Shown: positions 44,242 to 54,782 of the stretch, piece by piece
How the letters are laid out: every line of letters starts with the position of its first letter
Position numbering within the stretch: position 1 is the first letter of the stretch
Assembly (NCBI GenBank): GCA_030220185.1
Contig: JASPKZ010007299.1
Coordinates: forward strand, 186,001 to 250,000
Reading direction: 5' to 3'
DNA from: Diploptera punctata
Taxonomy: Eukaryota > Arthropoda > Insecta > Blattodea > Blaberidae
Length of the DNA stretch: 64,000 nt
Program-made: the position numbers and the translations under genes
Notes under the pieces: model-generated
Told to the model about the DNA's origin: nothing
Database searches by the model: none
Seen by the model: the letters and a program-made list of their open reading frames with translations, nothing else

Positions 44242-44609
44242 ATCCTGCAACATTAAAAATTAAAACGATTATTGTGCACTATTTTATCGGCTTGTAACAA
44301 ACAGCTGACTGAGGAGGTGGCATGCACTTTTACACGTGCTGCGCGGAGTAATACATTCGGAAGTTAAATGTTAAAGTGTGTTCCTTAAACTGGACTGATC
44401 CATACTCCTCTTTCATTCTCCACTTATACTACATGACCTATCGAATGTTGATTACTTGACTTAACAGTTATTACATCTGGTTTCCCATAAAAATCGTGAA
44501 TCTCGTTAAGAAATATTCATATCCATCTGTTTGTTGGACGCATATTTCAATAATTAACAATTAAGAATACTACCCATTTCTTATAATAATGAAGACAAGA
44601 CTGGCTTCA

Positions 44610-44758
44610 ATTTTTTTTCAAAAGATTGGAACATCCCGACAGATGCTCCACTTTATACCTCAAAGGAAGAAACCTGCTGGAAGACCTCTCCAGAAAATAG
44701 TTGGAGACCGTAACTGGCCACTAGGCCTACTACATGTCAAGATGATGCTGATTATATT
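44610..44758 (+). mobile_element. LINE 3' end fragment
   Basis: CAAAGGAAGAAACCTGCTGGAAGACCTCTCCAGAAAATAG (KKPAGRPLQK) followed by ACTACATGTCAAGATGATGCTGAT. This is the GRP-motif end plus ATG-type tail seen in RTE-like LINEs here. Only ~50 codons. Confidence 0.55.
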
Positions 44759-44762
44759 TCAA

Positions 44763-45085
44763 TTCTGTCCACCGCTGTGGTCTCGAAATAGCGTGCTGCC
44801 TTGACACGCAGTGGGCCCGGCTTCGATCCCCGGTCGGGACAAGTTTCCTGAGTGAGGTCTTTTTCGGGGTTTTTCCTCACCTGTAAGGTAAATGTCAGAA
44901 AACGTTAAGGCTCAAACGCTGCTAAACACCATCTGACCTTCATTATCATCAATATCATATTCGCCTAATTAGCTTAAGTTTAGTTTAAGGCCTCTCCTGG
45001 CGCATCATTACCATCATAATCAACTCTCACATAATCGGGGCAGCGTAACCCCGCCTTCCAGGCGCCCCATACTCAGAAGTGTGAA
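44763..45085 (+). mobile_element. SINE1 head with tail-2 (mosaic)
   Basis: Head TCCACCGCTGTGGTCTCGAAATAGCGTGCTGCC with a diverged B box (GGCTTCGATCCCC) and the body GGTCTTTTTCGGGGTTTTTCCTCACCTGTAAGG. It then switches to tail-2: CCTCTCCTGGCGCATCATTACC, GGGGCAGCGTAACCCCGCCTTCCAGGCGCC. The same mosaic occurs inverted at 14008-14384. Confidence 0.85.
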
Positions 45086-45144
45086 TCTATTCTAGGAATT
45101 TAATTTGGAAAATTACTTGAGATATTTAAATATCGTATTTATGT

Positions 45145-45568
45145 CTGCGCGATAGTGCGTTTTGTCGTACTTTCAGCAATGGCGACCATGGTTGAATGTT
45201 CAACTTCCTATATTTCGGGGTTGCCAACCTAAATAACTATATTGTAATAAAATAAGTATACTGTAATACTACATATTACTACATACAATGTATATACAAA
45301 AAATATCCAAAAGGTAGTGTTAATATACATTATATGAAACAATTCACTGCATTTTAGATTAATTGAAATTTATTTAAAACAATATAAAACAATAAATACG
45401 TACTTGCCTCCATTTATCACTAATTAGCCTCACGACCTCCTCTTATTTTATCACTAATTGGTCTCATGGCCTCCTGTGTTTCAACAAATAAATAACTTGC
45501 TATCGCTCGGTTTTTAAACATTTCCGTCGATTCTGTAAAACCCACTTCCCAACTCGCATCTTAATATA
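45145..45568 (-). repeat. R1 dispersed repeat, copy C, internally deleted
   Basis: Inverted R1 from TGCGCGATAGTGCGTTTTGTCGTAC to CCCACTTCCCAACTCGCATCTTAATATACTA. The segment corresponding to 50730-50880 of copy D is missing. The ~50-bp block TTTATCACTAATT-G-CTCA-G-CCTCCT is duplicated, as in copy D. Confidence 0.85.
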
Positions 45569-46118
45569 CTATTGCTCCATTAGGTAAACTAATGACTTAA
45601 AAAGTTTACTGTTCTTTAAACTCTGATATACTATTGTTATAGTTTATTATACGAATGTTATATTTAGTATATTGCTGGAATACTTTTTTAATTGATTATA
45701 ACATATTATAGCAGCAGAATAAGTATTCCAGCTAAGACACATTATTAAATCCAATTAGGTTATTCGCTTTAATCAAGATCGAAACAAAATTATTATGCGT
45801 ATGCCATTATTAAAAAAGTTATAAAGTCTTATACAAAAAACTAGGCAGGCCCAGCTAAAGAATTCATAGAAAGCAAGACAGTGTATTTCTAGATTATATC
45901 AGCGAATCAATTTTCCTACTAAAAGCTACGACAAATATACCCAGTGCATTAGTTATGGCAAAGCGGGCGGATGGCGTCCATCTAAATATTGGGGTGGAAT
46001 TTTTAAGTATATTTCCTTATGACTTAAACTAAACTATAACTCTATATAATTGATATAAATCTATGGTTTTCTCCGCAGATTTCGGAGGCTGGTCGATTAA
46101 TTAAGAATCTAGATTGAT
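45569..46118. other. AT-rich stretch, nothing recognised
   Basis: No shared repeat or credible ORF. Confidence 0.4.
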
Positions 46119-46445
46119 TTGAGTGCGACAGGTCTAGAAGTCCCTTTACCTACATGCCGGGTGCTGGCCTCATGTTCACATATGTTAATCACAGAGGTGG
46201 GCGATTATCCAGCTAGTATAGGAATTACATGTGGTCAGCATGTCAGGTTCCCCAGATGTTATAGTTGGTTTTCTCAACCTACAACCGTTATATGTCAGCT
46301 CCCCGAATTGATTACAATGCTTGTCCCATATTGTATGAAATTCCACGAGAAAAATTCTTTCACAATAGGGACTCCAACCAGCGCAAGTCCCGCAGCTCTG
46401 CATAATGGCATGAAGCCTTTAACCCGCTCGCCTATAGCGCGGGAT
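46119..46445 (-). mobile_element. SINE2 copy
   Basis: Inverted SINE2: GACAGGTCTAGAAGTCCCTTTACCTACATGCCGGGTGCTGGCC, GTTATAGTTGGTTTTCTCAACC, GTCCCATATTG, CGCAAGTCCCGCAGCTCTGC and TTAACCCGCTCGCCTATAGC as the head. Confidence 0.82.
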
Positions 46446-46734
46446 CCTTATAATTTACTGTATCAATATTGTCGAATCATCTGATATAGACATAGAAATA
46501 GGAAGGATGCAGAGGTAAAACCATGGAATGAACAGAAAAAATATCATTAAGTTGGTTGGAACATGTGATTAACATGAGGAATACACTATTGTCCTTATAT
46601 TGAACTAGCATTTAATAGAGTTAATCACATTTGTCGAGATGTAAACTATGGCTGGCTTCTACGAACCTTACATGTAAATGGAGCCTCTATATTCTTTGTT
46701 GAGCTCTAGTCCGATTGAGGGTCTTTCCACTTTC

Positions 46735-47052
46735 CAGCGGTTGCCCTTTTACCAGCCGGCTGCTGGCCCTTCACATCCACATGTGTCAATCACAGAGGTA
46801 GATGATCAACAGCCAGTGTAGGGGTGACATGTGGTTAGCATGTCGAGTCCCCCAGCCGTTATAGCTGGTTCCTCAACCTGGAGCCGCTACTTATTGTAGC
46901 TACCCAATTGCCTCGCGATGCTGGGTGGGCACCGGTCCCATACTGACCGAAATACCATGAGAAAATTTCTTCCCCCATGGAGACTCGAACCAGCGCAAGT
47001 CCCGTAGCTCTGCGCCAAGGCTTCCTACCTTAACCGCTCGGCTACGGCTCTA
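46735..47052 (-). mobile_element. SINE2 copy, well preserved
   Basis: Inverted: CCAGCCGGCTGCTGGCCCTTCACATCCACATGTG, CAGCCGTTATAGCTGG, CGAACCAGCGCAAGTCCCGTAGCTCTGCGCCAAGGC and TTAACCGCTCGGCTACGG. The minus-strand A and B boxes (TAGCCGAGCGGTTAAGG, GGTTCGAGTCTCC) are near consensus. Confidence 0.88.
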
Positions 47053-47095
47053 GTCACGAATAAAAAAAGAATACATTCTATTATCATCCTAATAT

Positions 47096-47428
47096 GCAAA
47101 TACAAATTACACACACACACACACTAACACAAACACAATTACTCTCATATCATCAAAACAATTTTCATTACTTTAAGTATTATGTATATTTATTTTATGT
47201 ATCACTAAACACAAACTCACAGACACAAACAAACACACAATACTTTTTACTTTATGTAACATCTACACTTCACATACCCGAAATCTGTATGCATTATATT
47301 TATTTATTCAATAAAGATTAAATAGTAGTTAGGGACATACAGCAGACCCGGGGATAAGGGCATTATGCCCGAGGTAATCCGGGGGGTGGTTGTGGGGCTC
47401 TAAATAAAATAAAAAAATAAAATAAAAA
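47096..47428 (+). mobile_element. 333-bp retroposed LINE 3' end with 14-bp TSD
   Basis: TATCATCCTAATAT flanks at 47082-47095 and 47429-47442. Its 3' end has AATAAAGATTAAA, then GGGGATAAGGGCATTATGCCCGAGGTAATCC (hairpin) and an A-rich tail TAAATAAAATAAAAAAATAAAA. This resembles the hairpin-plus-TAAATAAA end of the CR1-like LINE. The left part is A/C-rich, and there is no ORF. Confidence 0.85.
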
Positions 47429-47722
47429 TATCATCCTAATATCTGCCTCTTAAGCCGTAGTAGATAATCAATTGTTCGGATACTGGCAGAGCAAAGAGAG
47501 GAAGGCCAAGTTCTAAGTAGATGGGAAATATGCTGAGAAGGATGAGAACCAGTTGACTGAATTTTCAAGATGAACTGAATAGAAGTATGCACAGATGTCT
47601 TTAAAACACTCATTCTCTCACATATCGATGTACAGTATCCCTCTTTATGGAAGTTCCTGTAAAGTTGAGCCCCCGCTCACAAATATATTTTTTTTCCAAC
47701 TAAGGCACTGAATTCAACAATA

Positions 47723-48712
47723 CAGGGTATTTCCAAATTAGACCGACAAAGTTTTGGACCAGATAGATAACCTTCGTTCAAACATAGTTCAACCTATGGC
47801 CTGCGACGCTTCGTTTCGATGCTAGAAAGAAACGGATAAACACTCATTTCATTACAAATGGGGTTGTCATTACTACTATCGTTTGGTTTGTATATTTCCG
47901 GGGCTCAGTAGCACTCGATGTCAATACTTACAGCAAGTTCGTTTACATCCATTGGTACGATCTGTTATTAGCCTATCCGTACCCGGAACAAGGGATGGTG
48001 GGTAAACCTCATTCAATACTACTGTACATACCGTACTGTACAGTTCAATGTGTCTTTGCTTGTAGCTCTGAATATCAAACGCAACATGTGGTTTCAACAT
48101 AATGGGGCACCACCTCACTTTGAGAATGAAGTCGTGGCCATCTGACAGCTGCATTTAGCGCTCGTTGGATAGGTAAGGGTGGGCCCACTGCCTGGCCGGC
48201 ACGCTAACCTGACCAGACCTGCCTAGATTTATTTTTGTGGGGCTACATGAAGGCAATGGTTTATGAAACCGATATTGACTCTGAAGATCTTGTAGCACGC
48301 CTTGTCAGCGCAGCAGCTGAAATAAGGGAAACTCCTAGCATCTTTGGAAGGGTGCGACAAAACACGGCACGCCGATTCACTGTTCCGCTGGATGTTAATG
48401 GACGTGTGTTTCAGCACTTGTGATGGGACAATAAACTGGATTCGTCCTGACAATGCAACACTGGAGTGAGTGTTTTTTTAGAATTAAGTACGTTTTGTTT
48501 ATCTGTAAAGTATTTAGATTAAAACACAGAATTATGTGACACAGAATGACTTGTTATTTGCACTATCTACTTCCTTCCATCCCTTCCTCTAAGACCCCTC
48601 TTGCACTGAAACGAAGCGTGACAGCATATAGGTTCCTTAACAAAATATGATTAAATGAAGATTCACTAACTGCTCCCAACGTTTGTAGGTATAATTTAGA
48701 AACACCCTGTCT
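47723..48712 (+). mobile_element. DDE (IS630/mariner-like) transposon relic
   Basis: Inverted ends ACAGGGTATTTCCAAATTAGACC and GGTATAATTTAGAAACACCCTGT. The coding relic is only the C-terminal part: LLVALNIKRNMWFQHNGAPPHFENEVV, then after stops FLWGYMKAMVYETDIDSEDLVARLVSAAAEIRETPSIFGRVRQNTARRFTVPLDVNGRVFQHL (48230-48420). QHDGAP is the second catalytic-Asp motif in this transposase class. Here Asp has become Asn. The N-terminal HTH and first Asp are lost. The right ~290 bp is non-coding. A long-dead, deleted copy. Confidence 0.82.
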
Positions 48713-49079
48713 AGTAACCATATCCGGGTTTAAATGTGATTTAACTATTTGCTAGAGAGAAAAGCCCTGACCGTTCATTCTATCTGAGGATTCTAAAATA
48801 CGATGTTTGTAGATATCCGTTTTCGATTCCAATCACATAAGCGCATATAAATCACGTACACCTAGATTACTGATAAATCGGATTATAGTGCTATTTGATA
48901 CAACAATAGGATCGATAACCAATAACAAGTAAATTAGGTTATGTTTTCAGTGATAAATCTTAATGAATTATTTGGAACTTATAATATACACAAAAACACA
49001 GTGAAAATTATGTTTTAACAATTGAAAGGATACATTTTGCTTAGCCTATTTATATGTCCTAATACTGTCCATAATAATT
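48713..49079. other. AT-rich stretch, nothing recognised
   Basis: No shared repeat or ORF. Confidence 0.4.
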
Positions 49080-49325
49080 ATTCAGTCTAGGAGATTAGGA
49101 TGGTATGCTTATATAGCCCGAGTGGGCAAGAGCAATGTTTATTTTTTTTACTGGAAAATCCCAGGAGAAGTAACCATTACGAAGACCTAAGCTTAGTTGG
49201 GAAGACAATATTCTGATGGATCCTAGGGACCTGAGTATTGGAGATATGAACTTGGTTCATTTGGCTGAAGAAAGGAACCAGTTGAGGGTCTTAATGAATG
49301 CTGCTATCATAAGCCATGCAGTTAA
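49080..49325 (+). mobile_element. LINE-B-like 3' fragment, second subfamily
   Basis: SRRLGWYAYIARVGKSNV, then in another frame DPRDLSIGDMNLVHLAEERNQLRVLMNAAI. This follows the LINE-B order (SRRLRWAGHVARMG ... DWK-LAQDRD-WRA-V-AAMN) but diverges enough to be a separate subfamily. Confidence 0.72.
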
Positions 49326-49735
49326 TTATTTTGGATTCGGAAAAAAATTATCGTATTTCATTCGCATTAATTAAAAAAATCCCTAATATGTTATTTGCAT
49401 TAAGTTATTTAGTGAATGTGGAGAGGCCTATTCGCTTCAAATTATTGTTAACATTATTTTATTAATCTTGTAATTCCTTTATTTCTTCTACCTTAATTTA
49501 AACTCCTTATAGCAGGACTTATGTTCCAATAAGATTTACATCCCAATGTTGTGGTAAAGGTGTTGGAACTGTGAATCGCAGTGGCTGAACTCCCTGCTAC
49601 TACTCCAAGCAAAAATGCTTAAAACAACACAAGACTTGGGCATATATATCTATATCCAAGGTAGATGTTATGTTATTATATTATTTAACGTCACTTTCTA
49701 ATGCTCAAGGTAATTAGAATCGTAATTAAAATCTG
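49326..49735. other. AT-rich stretch, nothing recognised
   Basis: No shared repeat or ORF. The right 8 bp is the target duplication of SINE2. Confidence 0.4.
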
Positions 49736-50071
49736 TCCCTCACCGTAGCCGAGTGGTTAAGGCAGGAAGCCTTGGCGCAGAGCTTCGGAAGTACGAGTCT
49801 CCATGGGGGAAGAAATTTTCTCATGGTATTTCGGCCAGTATGGGACCGGTGCCCACACAGCATCGTGAGACATTTGGACAGCTACAACAAGTAGCGGCTC
49901 CATGTTGAGAAAACCTGCTATAGCGGCTGGGGGACTCGACATGCTGGCTACATGTCACCCCTACACTTGCTGATGATCATTTACCTCTGTTATTGATACA
50001 TGTTGATGTGAGGCCAGCAGCCGGTTAGTAGGCTAAGGGTCTTCTAGGCTTGTCGCGCCAGGAAAAAAAAT
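49736..50071 (+). mobile_element. SINE2 full-length copy with 8-bp TSD
   Basis: AAAATCTG flanks at 49728-49735 and 50072-50079. Head CCGTAGCCGAGTGGTTAAGGCAGGAAGCCTTGGCGC, B-box region GTACGAGTCTCC, body CGGCCAGTATGGGACCGGTGCCCACACAGCATCG, 3' end GCCGGTTAGTAGGCTAAGGGTC. Confidence 0.9.
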
Positions 50072-50134
50072 AAAATCTGAGTGTAAAAGGGCCAATAAAG
50101 CCCACTCACAGAAGTATTTTTCAGAGTTGACTTT

Positions 50135-50371
50135 ATTTAACTAACTAACTCACTTGCACTATCGAACTCGTAGGTTAATGGCCGCGCAGACTTAAGCTCT
50201 CCATACATCCCTATCCTGAGCTAATGTTTTCCAATCATACCCTCAAATCAAAGTTAATGTTATTATCCCACCTCATTCTTGGCCTAGAAAGAAGAAGCTT
50301 CCATGCATGTATTTCAATCCCCATTCGTGCCACATGTCCTGCCTATTGCAGTCTATGAGACTTGACTTTAT
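50135..50371 (-). mobile_element. LINE-B 3' end fragment
   Basis: AACTCACTTGCACTATCGAACTCGTAGG...TCCCACCTCATTCTTGGCC...GCCACATGTCCTGCC is the inverted LINE-B end. It lacks ~35 bp after CATTCTTGGCC (the RPVGRPR coding part). Confidence 0.85.
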
Positions 50372-50635
50372 TTACGTGTATTAATTCTGCAACACAGAAT
50401 CCACGGTTTAGTTCGTTTCTGTAGGAACCTGTACTCACGTCAGGATTTTTACTCTTTGAAAATTCTAACAACCCCGACCGCATGCAAGGTGGAGATTAGG
50501 AATCCTGTTCCTTAGCATGAAAACTATAGTATAAACGTAGCAGACGACGATGAGACTAGGGTCTCTACTGGCCATATAACAACGTCAAATCATTACAAAT
50601 TGGATGTTCCACACGACATCCGAGATAATAGTAAT

Positions 50636-51290
50636 TATATTACGATGCGAGGTTGGGAAGTATTTTTACAGAATCGAGGAAAATGTTTAAAAACTGAGCG
50701 ATGGCGAGGTCTTTAATTTCCGAGACTCTGTAAAACACTTCACAAACGTGCGTTGTACATTATTTTTTTTGCGCTATGGTGTTTTCAAAATAAAGAAGAT
50801 AATAGTAAAATAATAACATCTTTGTTGGAAATATTTGCGTTCACTATAAACAATTGACTAACTTAAACAGCGTGGGAATTTTTATTAGTTGAAACAACAG
50901 CAGGCCGTGACATCAATCAGTCATAAAATAACGGAGACCGTGAGACCAATTAGTGATAAAATGGCGGCAAGTACGTACTTATTGTTTTATATATTCTTTC
51001 AAATAAAGTTCAGTTCATTTAAAATGCAGTGATTTGTTTCATGTAATGTATATTAACACTAAATATTGGATATTTTTGTATATACATTGTACGTAGTATA
51101 CAAAGAGGGCAGTAGTTTTACTTCCTACACGCGTGTTTGTATTATGTAATATTACAGTATAGTTATTTTATTACGTACAGTTATTTAGGTTGGCAACCCC
51201 GAAATGTAGCAAATTGAACTTTGAATCATGGTCGCCATTGCTGTAAGTACGGTACGACAAAACGAACTATCGCGAAAAAAATTAATTTAA
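50636..51290 (+). repeat. R1 dispersed repeat, copy D, unsplit reference copy
   Basis: Runs TATTACGATGCGAGGTTGGGAAG to ATGGTCGCCATTGCTGTAAGTACGGTACGACAAAACG without interruption. It therefore defines R1. It has an internal ~30-bp duplication (CGTGACATCAATCAGTCATAAAATAACGG / CGTGAGACCAATTAGTGATAAAATGGCGG). An inner motif (TTTTTTGCGC-ATGGTGTTTTCAAAATAA) echoes the terminal one. Confidence 0.88.
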
Positions 51291-51444
51291 ATATAGTTAA
51301 TTTCATGTCAATTACAAAAAAAAAAAAAAAAAACATAAAATATCAGAACGGACAATACATAATTGATTGTATAATTAAATTAGTATTAATATTTTCAACT
51401 AATTGTATTTTTATGTATATACAGATTTTCAATGTTTACACATT

Positions 51445-51850
51445 TTTCTATGCCTGAAGTTTTATTTTCATTTTCCACTCGTCCCTATCTATCCACTCAA
51501 TCTCCTGCAGTACTCCTGTTCTCATCCCAGTTTTTTTTTTTTTTTTTGCAACCATGAGTTTCGAGATCTTCCTTTCCTTCTTCTTCTTCCAGGTGGACAC
51601 CATTCCAATACTTTTTCTGGGTAACCTTTCTTCTTGCATTCATCGCACATGTTCATACCAATTTAATTGTCTGTATCTTATATGATCTGCTACTGAATAT
51701 TTAATATTAATTTTTCTAGCATGTCTTTATTTTTTTATGTATTAACTTTTTTTTTAATTTTGAACATATTGCTGCTCTCCTCAAGAAATCCATTTCTATC
51801 GACATAAGTTTTCGTTTCTAAGTTTTTGTTGAATTTCCATGTTTCATCTT
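51445..51850 (-). mobile_element. LINE-C 3' fragment
   Basis: The minus strand gives IKYRQLNWYEHVRCMQEERLP, RKSIGMVSTWKKKKERKISKLM and RTGVLQEIEWIDRDEWKMKIKL, matching LINE-C order. A 17-bp T tract (51532-51547) interrupts it. Frame breaks are many. Confidence 0.82.
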
Positions 51851-52402
51851 CATATATATACTGACTAATAAATCACACCCTGCATGTTCCTAGTGTTCCT
51901 AAAGCGAGTTATATGCCCCAGAGAATTTACTACATTACGCCTATTCTAAATACCAAATCTTATAGCAAATACTTTCTAACACTGGTTAAGAGTGCATTAT
52001 ATTATGCTAGACTACGTCACTTTAAATAAAATTGATTTTGTAATAAGATCGTCTGCTGAAAATGGAGGAAAAACACAGGTAAAATGGAAACTGGAATTTG
52101 ATCCGCTCAAGTAAGAAGAAGACATTCACAAAGTAAAAGAAAGAAATAAACGTTTTAGAATATGATTAGCTGAATCGAGATGTATAACTTAGCTTCAACA
52201 TGAGAAATACTAAAAATGTCACGAATGAGGATTGGAAGAGAGGCATGGAAAGGTTTTGTTCAAATAGCAGAGAAATTCGAGAAGGAAAGCTACCAGTATA
52301 TAAATGAAAAACGAGGTGAAAGAATAACATTAATCGTGAACGAAGTGAATTAAACAGTGAGTGATAGTCTATACGCGCATGAATCTTCGAGTCCAATAAC
52401 TA
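51851..52402. other. Stretch with no recognised feature
   Basis: No shared repeat or domain-bearing ORF. Confidence 0.4.
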
Positions 52403-52983
52403 CTAACTAACTCACTGCCACTATCGAACCCGGAAGTTAATGGTCGCGAGAACATAAGTTCTCCATACATCCCTATCCTGAGCTAATGTCTTCCAATCAT
52501 TCTCCGTATAATCTACTTCCCTCAAATCATAGTTAATGTTATTCTCCCATCCCATTCTTATTCTACCTACTGGGCGTTTCCTTCTGGTTTTCCTACAAAA
52601 AAAGCTTCTATGCACGTCTTTCATTCCCCATTTCTCCATACATAAGTTCTCCATACATCCCTATCCTGAGCTAATGTCTTCCAATCATTCTCTTATAATC
52701 TACTTCCCTCAAATCATAGTTAATGTTATTCTCCCACCCCATTCTTGGTCTACCAATTGGGCGTTTTCCTTCTGGTTTTCCTACAAAAAAGCTTCCATGC
52801 ACGTCTTTCTTTCCCCATTTCTGCCAAATATCCTGCCCATCGCAGTCTACAAGACTTAACTGTTCTTATTATATCTGGATTCCTATAAAGACCAAGTAGT
52901 CCACTCTTTAATAGTCTTCTCCATTCACCTGTCCATCTCTCTTTGGATCAAAAATATCCTAAGAACTTTATTCTCAAATAGTT
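52403..52983 (-). mobile_element. LINE-B 3' end with an internal 188-bp duplication
   Basis: The inverted LINE-B end is present, but the segment containing CCATACATCCCTATCCTGAGCTAATGTCTTCCAATCATTCTC through GCACGTCTTTC is duplicated in tandem. TTCCAATCAT lies at 52491 and 52679, so the period is 188 bp. Copies are about 93% similar. The terminal copy decodes as RPVGRIRMGWENNINYDLREVDYTENDWKTLAQDRDVWR. Confidence 0.9.
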
Positions 52984-53297
52984 GAGCCTTTGGCATGGGT
53001 TCTCTGAAGTTGTCCTCGCCCGGAGAACGAATGGGGGACTATTTGACCTCCGGAAATGTTTACCCCAGTGGAACCCATGTCCGCATTTCTTGACGGTTGT
53101 ATTTTTAAGGTGAAAGATCGTCACTCTTTCGACCAAGGTACTTTTCTCGGCTGGCTTATCAACTTCTACCAGTCAGGCATGGGTAACCCTATCGGAGCAA
53201 TGTTATCGCCGGCATATCTCTCGCGATCATTTAAGCACGCAAGCCCCTCCACCACGACATGGTAAAGATACCATGGAGGGCGAGTCCTATAAACATT
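52984..53297 (-). mobile_element. Putative LINE 5' leader fragment
   Basis: A GC-rich block whose minus strand starts GTTTATAGGACTCGCCCTCCATGGTATCTTTACCATGTCGTGGTGGAGGGGCTTGCGTGC. CCATGGTATC-TTACCATG is a hairpin. The TACCATGTCGTGGTGGAGGGGCTTGCGTGC sequence recalls leaders of RTE-like insect LINEs. It abuts the LINE-B fragment at 52983. No second copy here. Confidence 0.55.
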
Positions 53298-53796
53298 AAA
53301 TAAAAACAAATTAATGTTTCCGTTGTTCGTAAACATGATTTAGGCTTATACAAAAAAAATTAAGAAAACATTTGTAGGCTTACACGCAAAATTATATTGT
53401 TTTATGTGAAATGACTTAATTGTCTAGTCAATGCATTATAGTTTCGATAATTTGTGATTATAATAAAATCAAATAAAAAATAAGATAAATAAATCCGCCC
53501 AAAAATAGGTCCCGTCACTGACAACATACCGGTCCTAAATAAGGATAATTTGTAATTTGAATTATTTTTATTTTAATATCAAACACATTTGTATTGTCTC
53601 AAGTTTTTAACTAAATTGAACTGTATGTGTACATGTACACCTGTACAGTAAAAGTAAGGGAGGGTACATGCATTATTTTCAGTTTTCAGGCTATTAGTGA
53701 AGGGTGGGTGTCTATGTACTGTACCCGACGACACAAAGCGCTGGATAATACGGCCCAGTTCGCTTGCCATCTAACGGGATTTTAACAATAGGCAAC
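53298..53796. other. AT-rich stretch, nothing recognised
   Basis: No shared repeat or credible ORF. Confidence 0.4.
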
Positions 53797-54152
53797 TATT
53801 TTCTGTCCAGCCTAAGAAAGACACTTCAGGAAAATAAATGGACGGGTAATCCACAAAGCACATGACTGCTGCAGTTACTGCGTTTCGTTCATGACCAAAG
53901 CACAGTTCAGCGGAAGCGAAAAAATAGATCATGTACTCGATTAATATAACTACGTATTTAAAGCTATTAATGTTAACTATAGTTGATCAGAATACAGTAT
54001 ATACCTACATATTTCTTCGAAGGTCGTGACTAACTAAAAATTCTCATTTGTTTGAAACTGAACGATTCTTGAGAGGAAGTTAAATGTCAGTTACAAATAT
54101 GGCGGCTGTCAGGTAGTTTATGTTGACTTATTTACTTACTTACTCACTGGCA

Positions 54153-54719
54153 CTATCGAACCCGTAGGTTCATGGCCGCGCGGACATAAGCTCTCCATAC
54201 ATCCCTATCCTGAGCTAATGCTTTCCAATCATTCCCTGTATAATCTACTTCCCTCAAATCATAGTTAATGTTGTTCTCCCACCTCATTCTTGGTCTACCA
54301 ACTGGGCGTTTTCCTTCTGGTTTTCCTAGAAGAAGTTTCCATGCACATCTTTCATTCCCCATACGCGCAACATATCCTGCCCATCGCAGTCTACGAGACT
54401 TAACTGTTCTTATTATATCTGACTTCCTATAAAGACCATGTAGTTCATTGTTATGTAGTCTTCTCCATTCACCTGTCTGCTCATCTCTCTTTGGTCCAAA
54501 AATTTTCCTAAGTACTTTATTCTCAAATACTCGTAATCTCCTTTCCTCCCTTAAAGTAAGAGTCCATGTTTCGCATCCATATAATATAACTGGTAGAATA
54601 ATAGTTTTATATATTTTCAGTTTAACGTTTTTTGAAAGGAGTTGGGACATCAAAAGTCTCTGCAATGCATAATAGCATGCATTTCCAGAATTGAGCCTAT
54701 GTTTAATTTCTTTGTGCAT
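54153..54719 (-). pseudogene. LINE-B thumb and C-terminal region
   Basis: 188 open codons: MHKEIKHRLNSGNACYYALQRLL, KLKIYKTIILPVILYGCETWTLTLREERRLRVFENKVLRKIFGPKRDEQTGEW, SRRLRWAGYVARMGNERCAWKLLLGKPEGKRPVGRPRMRW, YDLREVDYTGNDWKALAQDRDVWRAYVRAAMNLRVR. This C-terminal extension has no known enzymatic motif but is the most repeated peptide in the window. It continues the RT frame after a shift in 54720-54783 (GNFEEVAEFKYLGTIITNRNE). Confidence 0.93.
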
Positions 54720-54782
54720 CTCATTCCTATTTGTGATTATTGTTCCTAGGTATTTGAATTCAGCAACTTCCTCAAAATTTCC

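Larger units (their letters stand above)
43055..44395 (+). mobile_element. DNA transposon copy 1 with transposase HTH relic
   Basis: The ends are inverted: left CTATCCAGCCTAAGAATAACACTTG, right AAAGTGTGTTCCTTAAACTGGAC. Both match copy 2 (53797-55827), where the pairing CTGTCCAGCCTAAGAAAGACACTT / AAAGTGTGCTTCTTACGTTAGACAG is clearer. The interior has a transposase N-terminal relic at 43402-43635 and SINE4 at 43831-44241. The catalytic domain is absent, so this is an internally deleted, non-autonomous copy. Confidence 0.8.

Noticed and set aside
48235..48423. Considered as a host gene because 62 codons are open
   Set aside because: It lies inside matched inverted ends and continues the transposase order, so it is a transposon relic.
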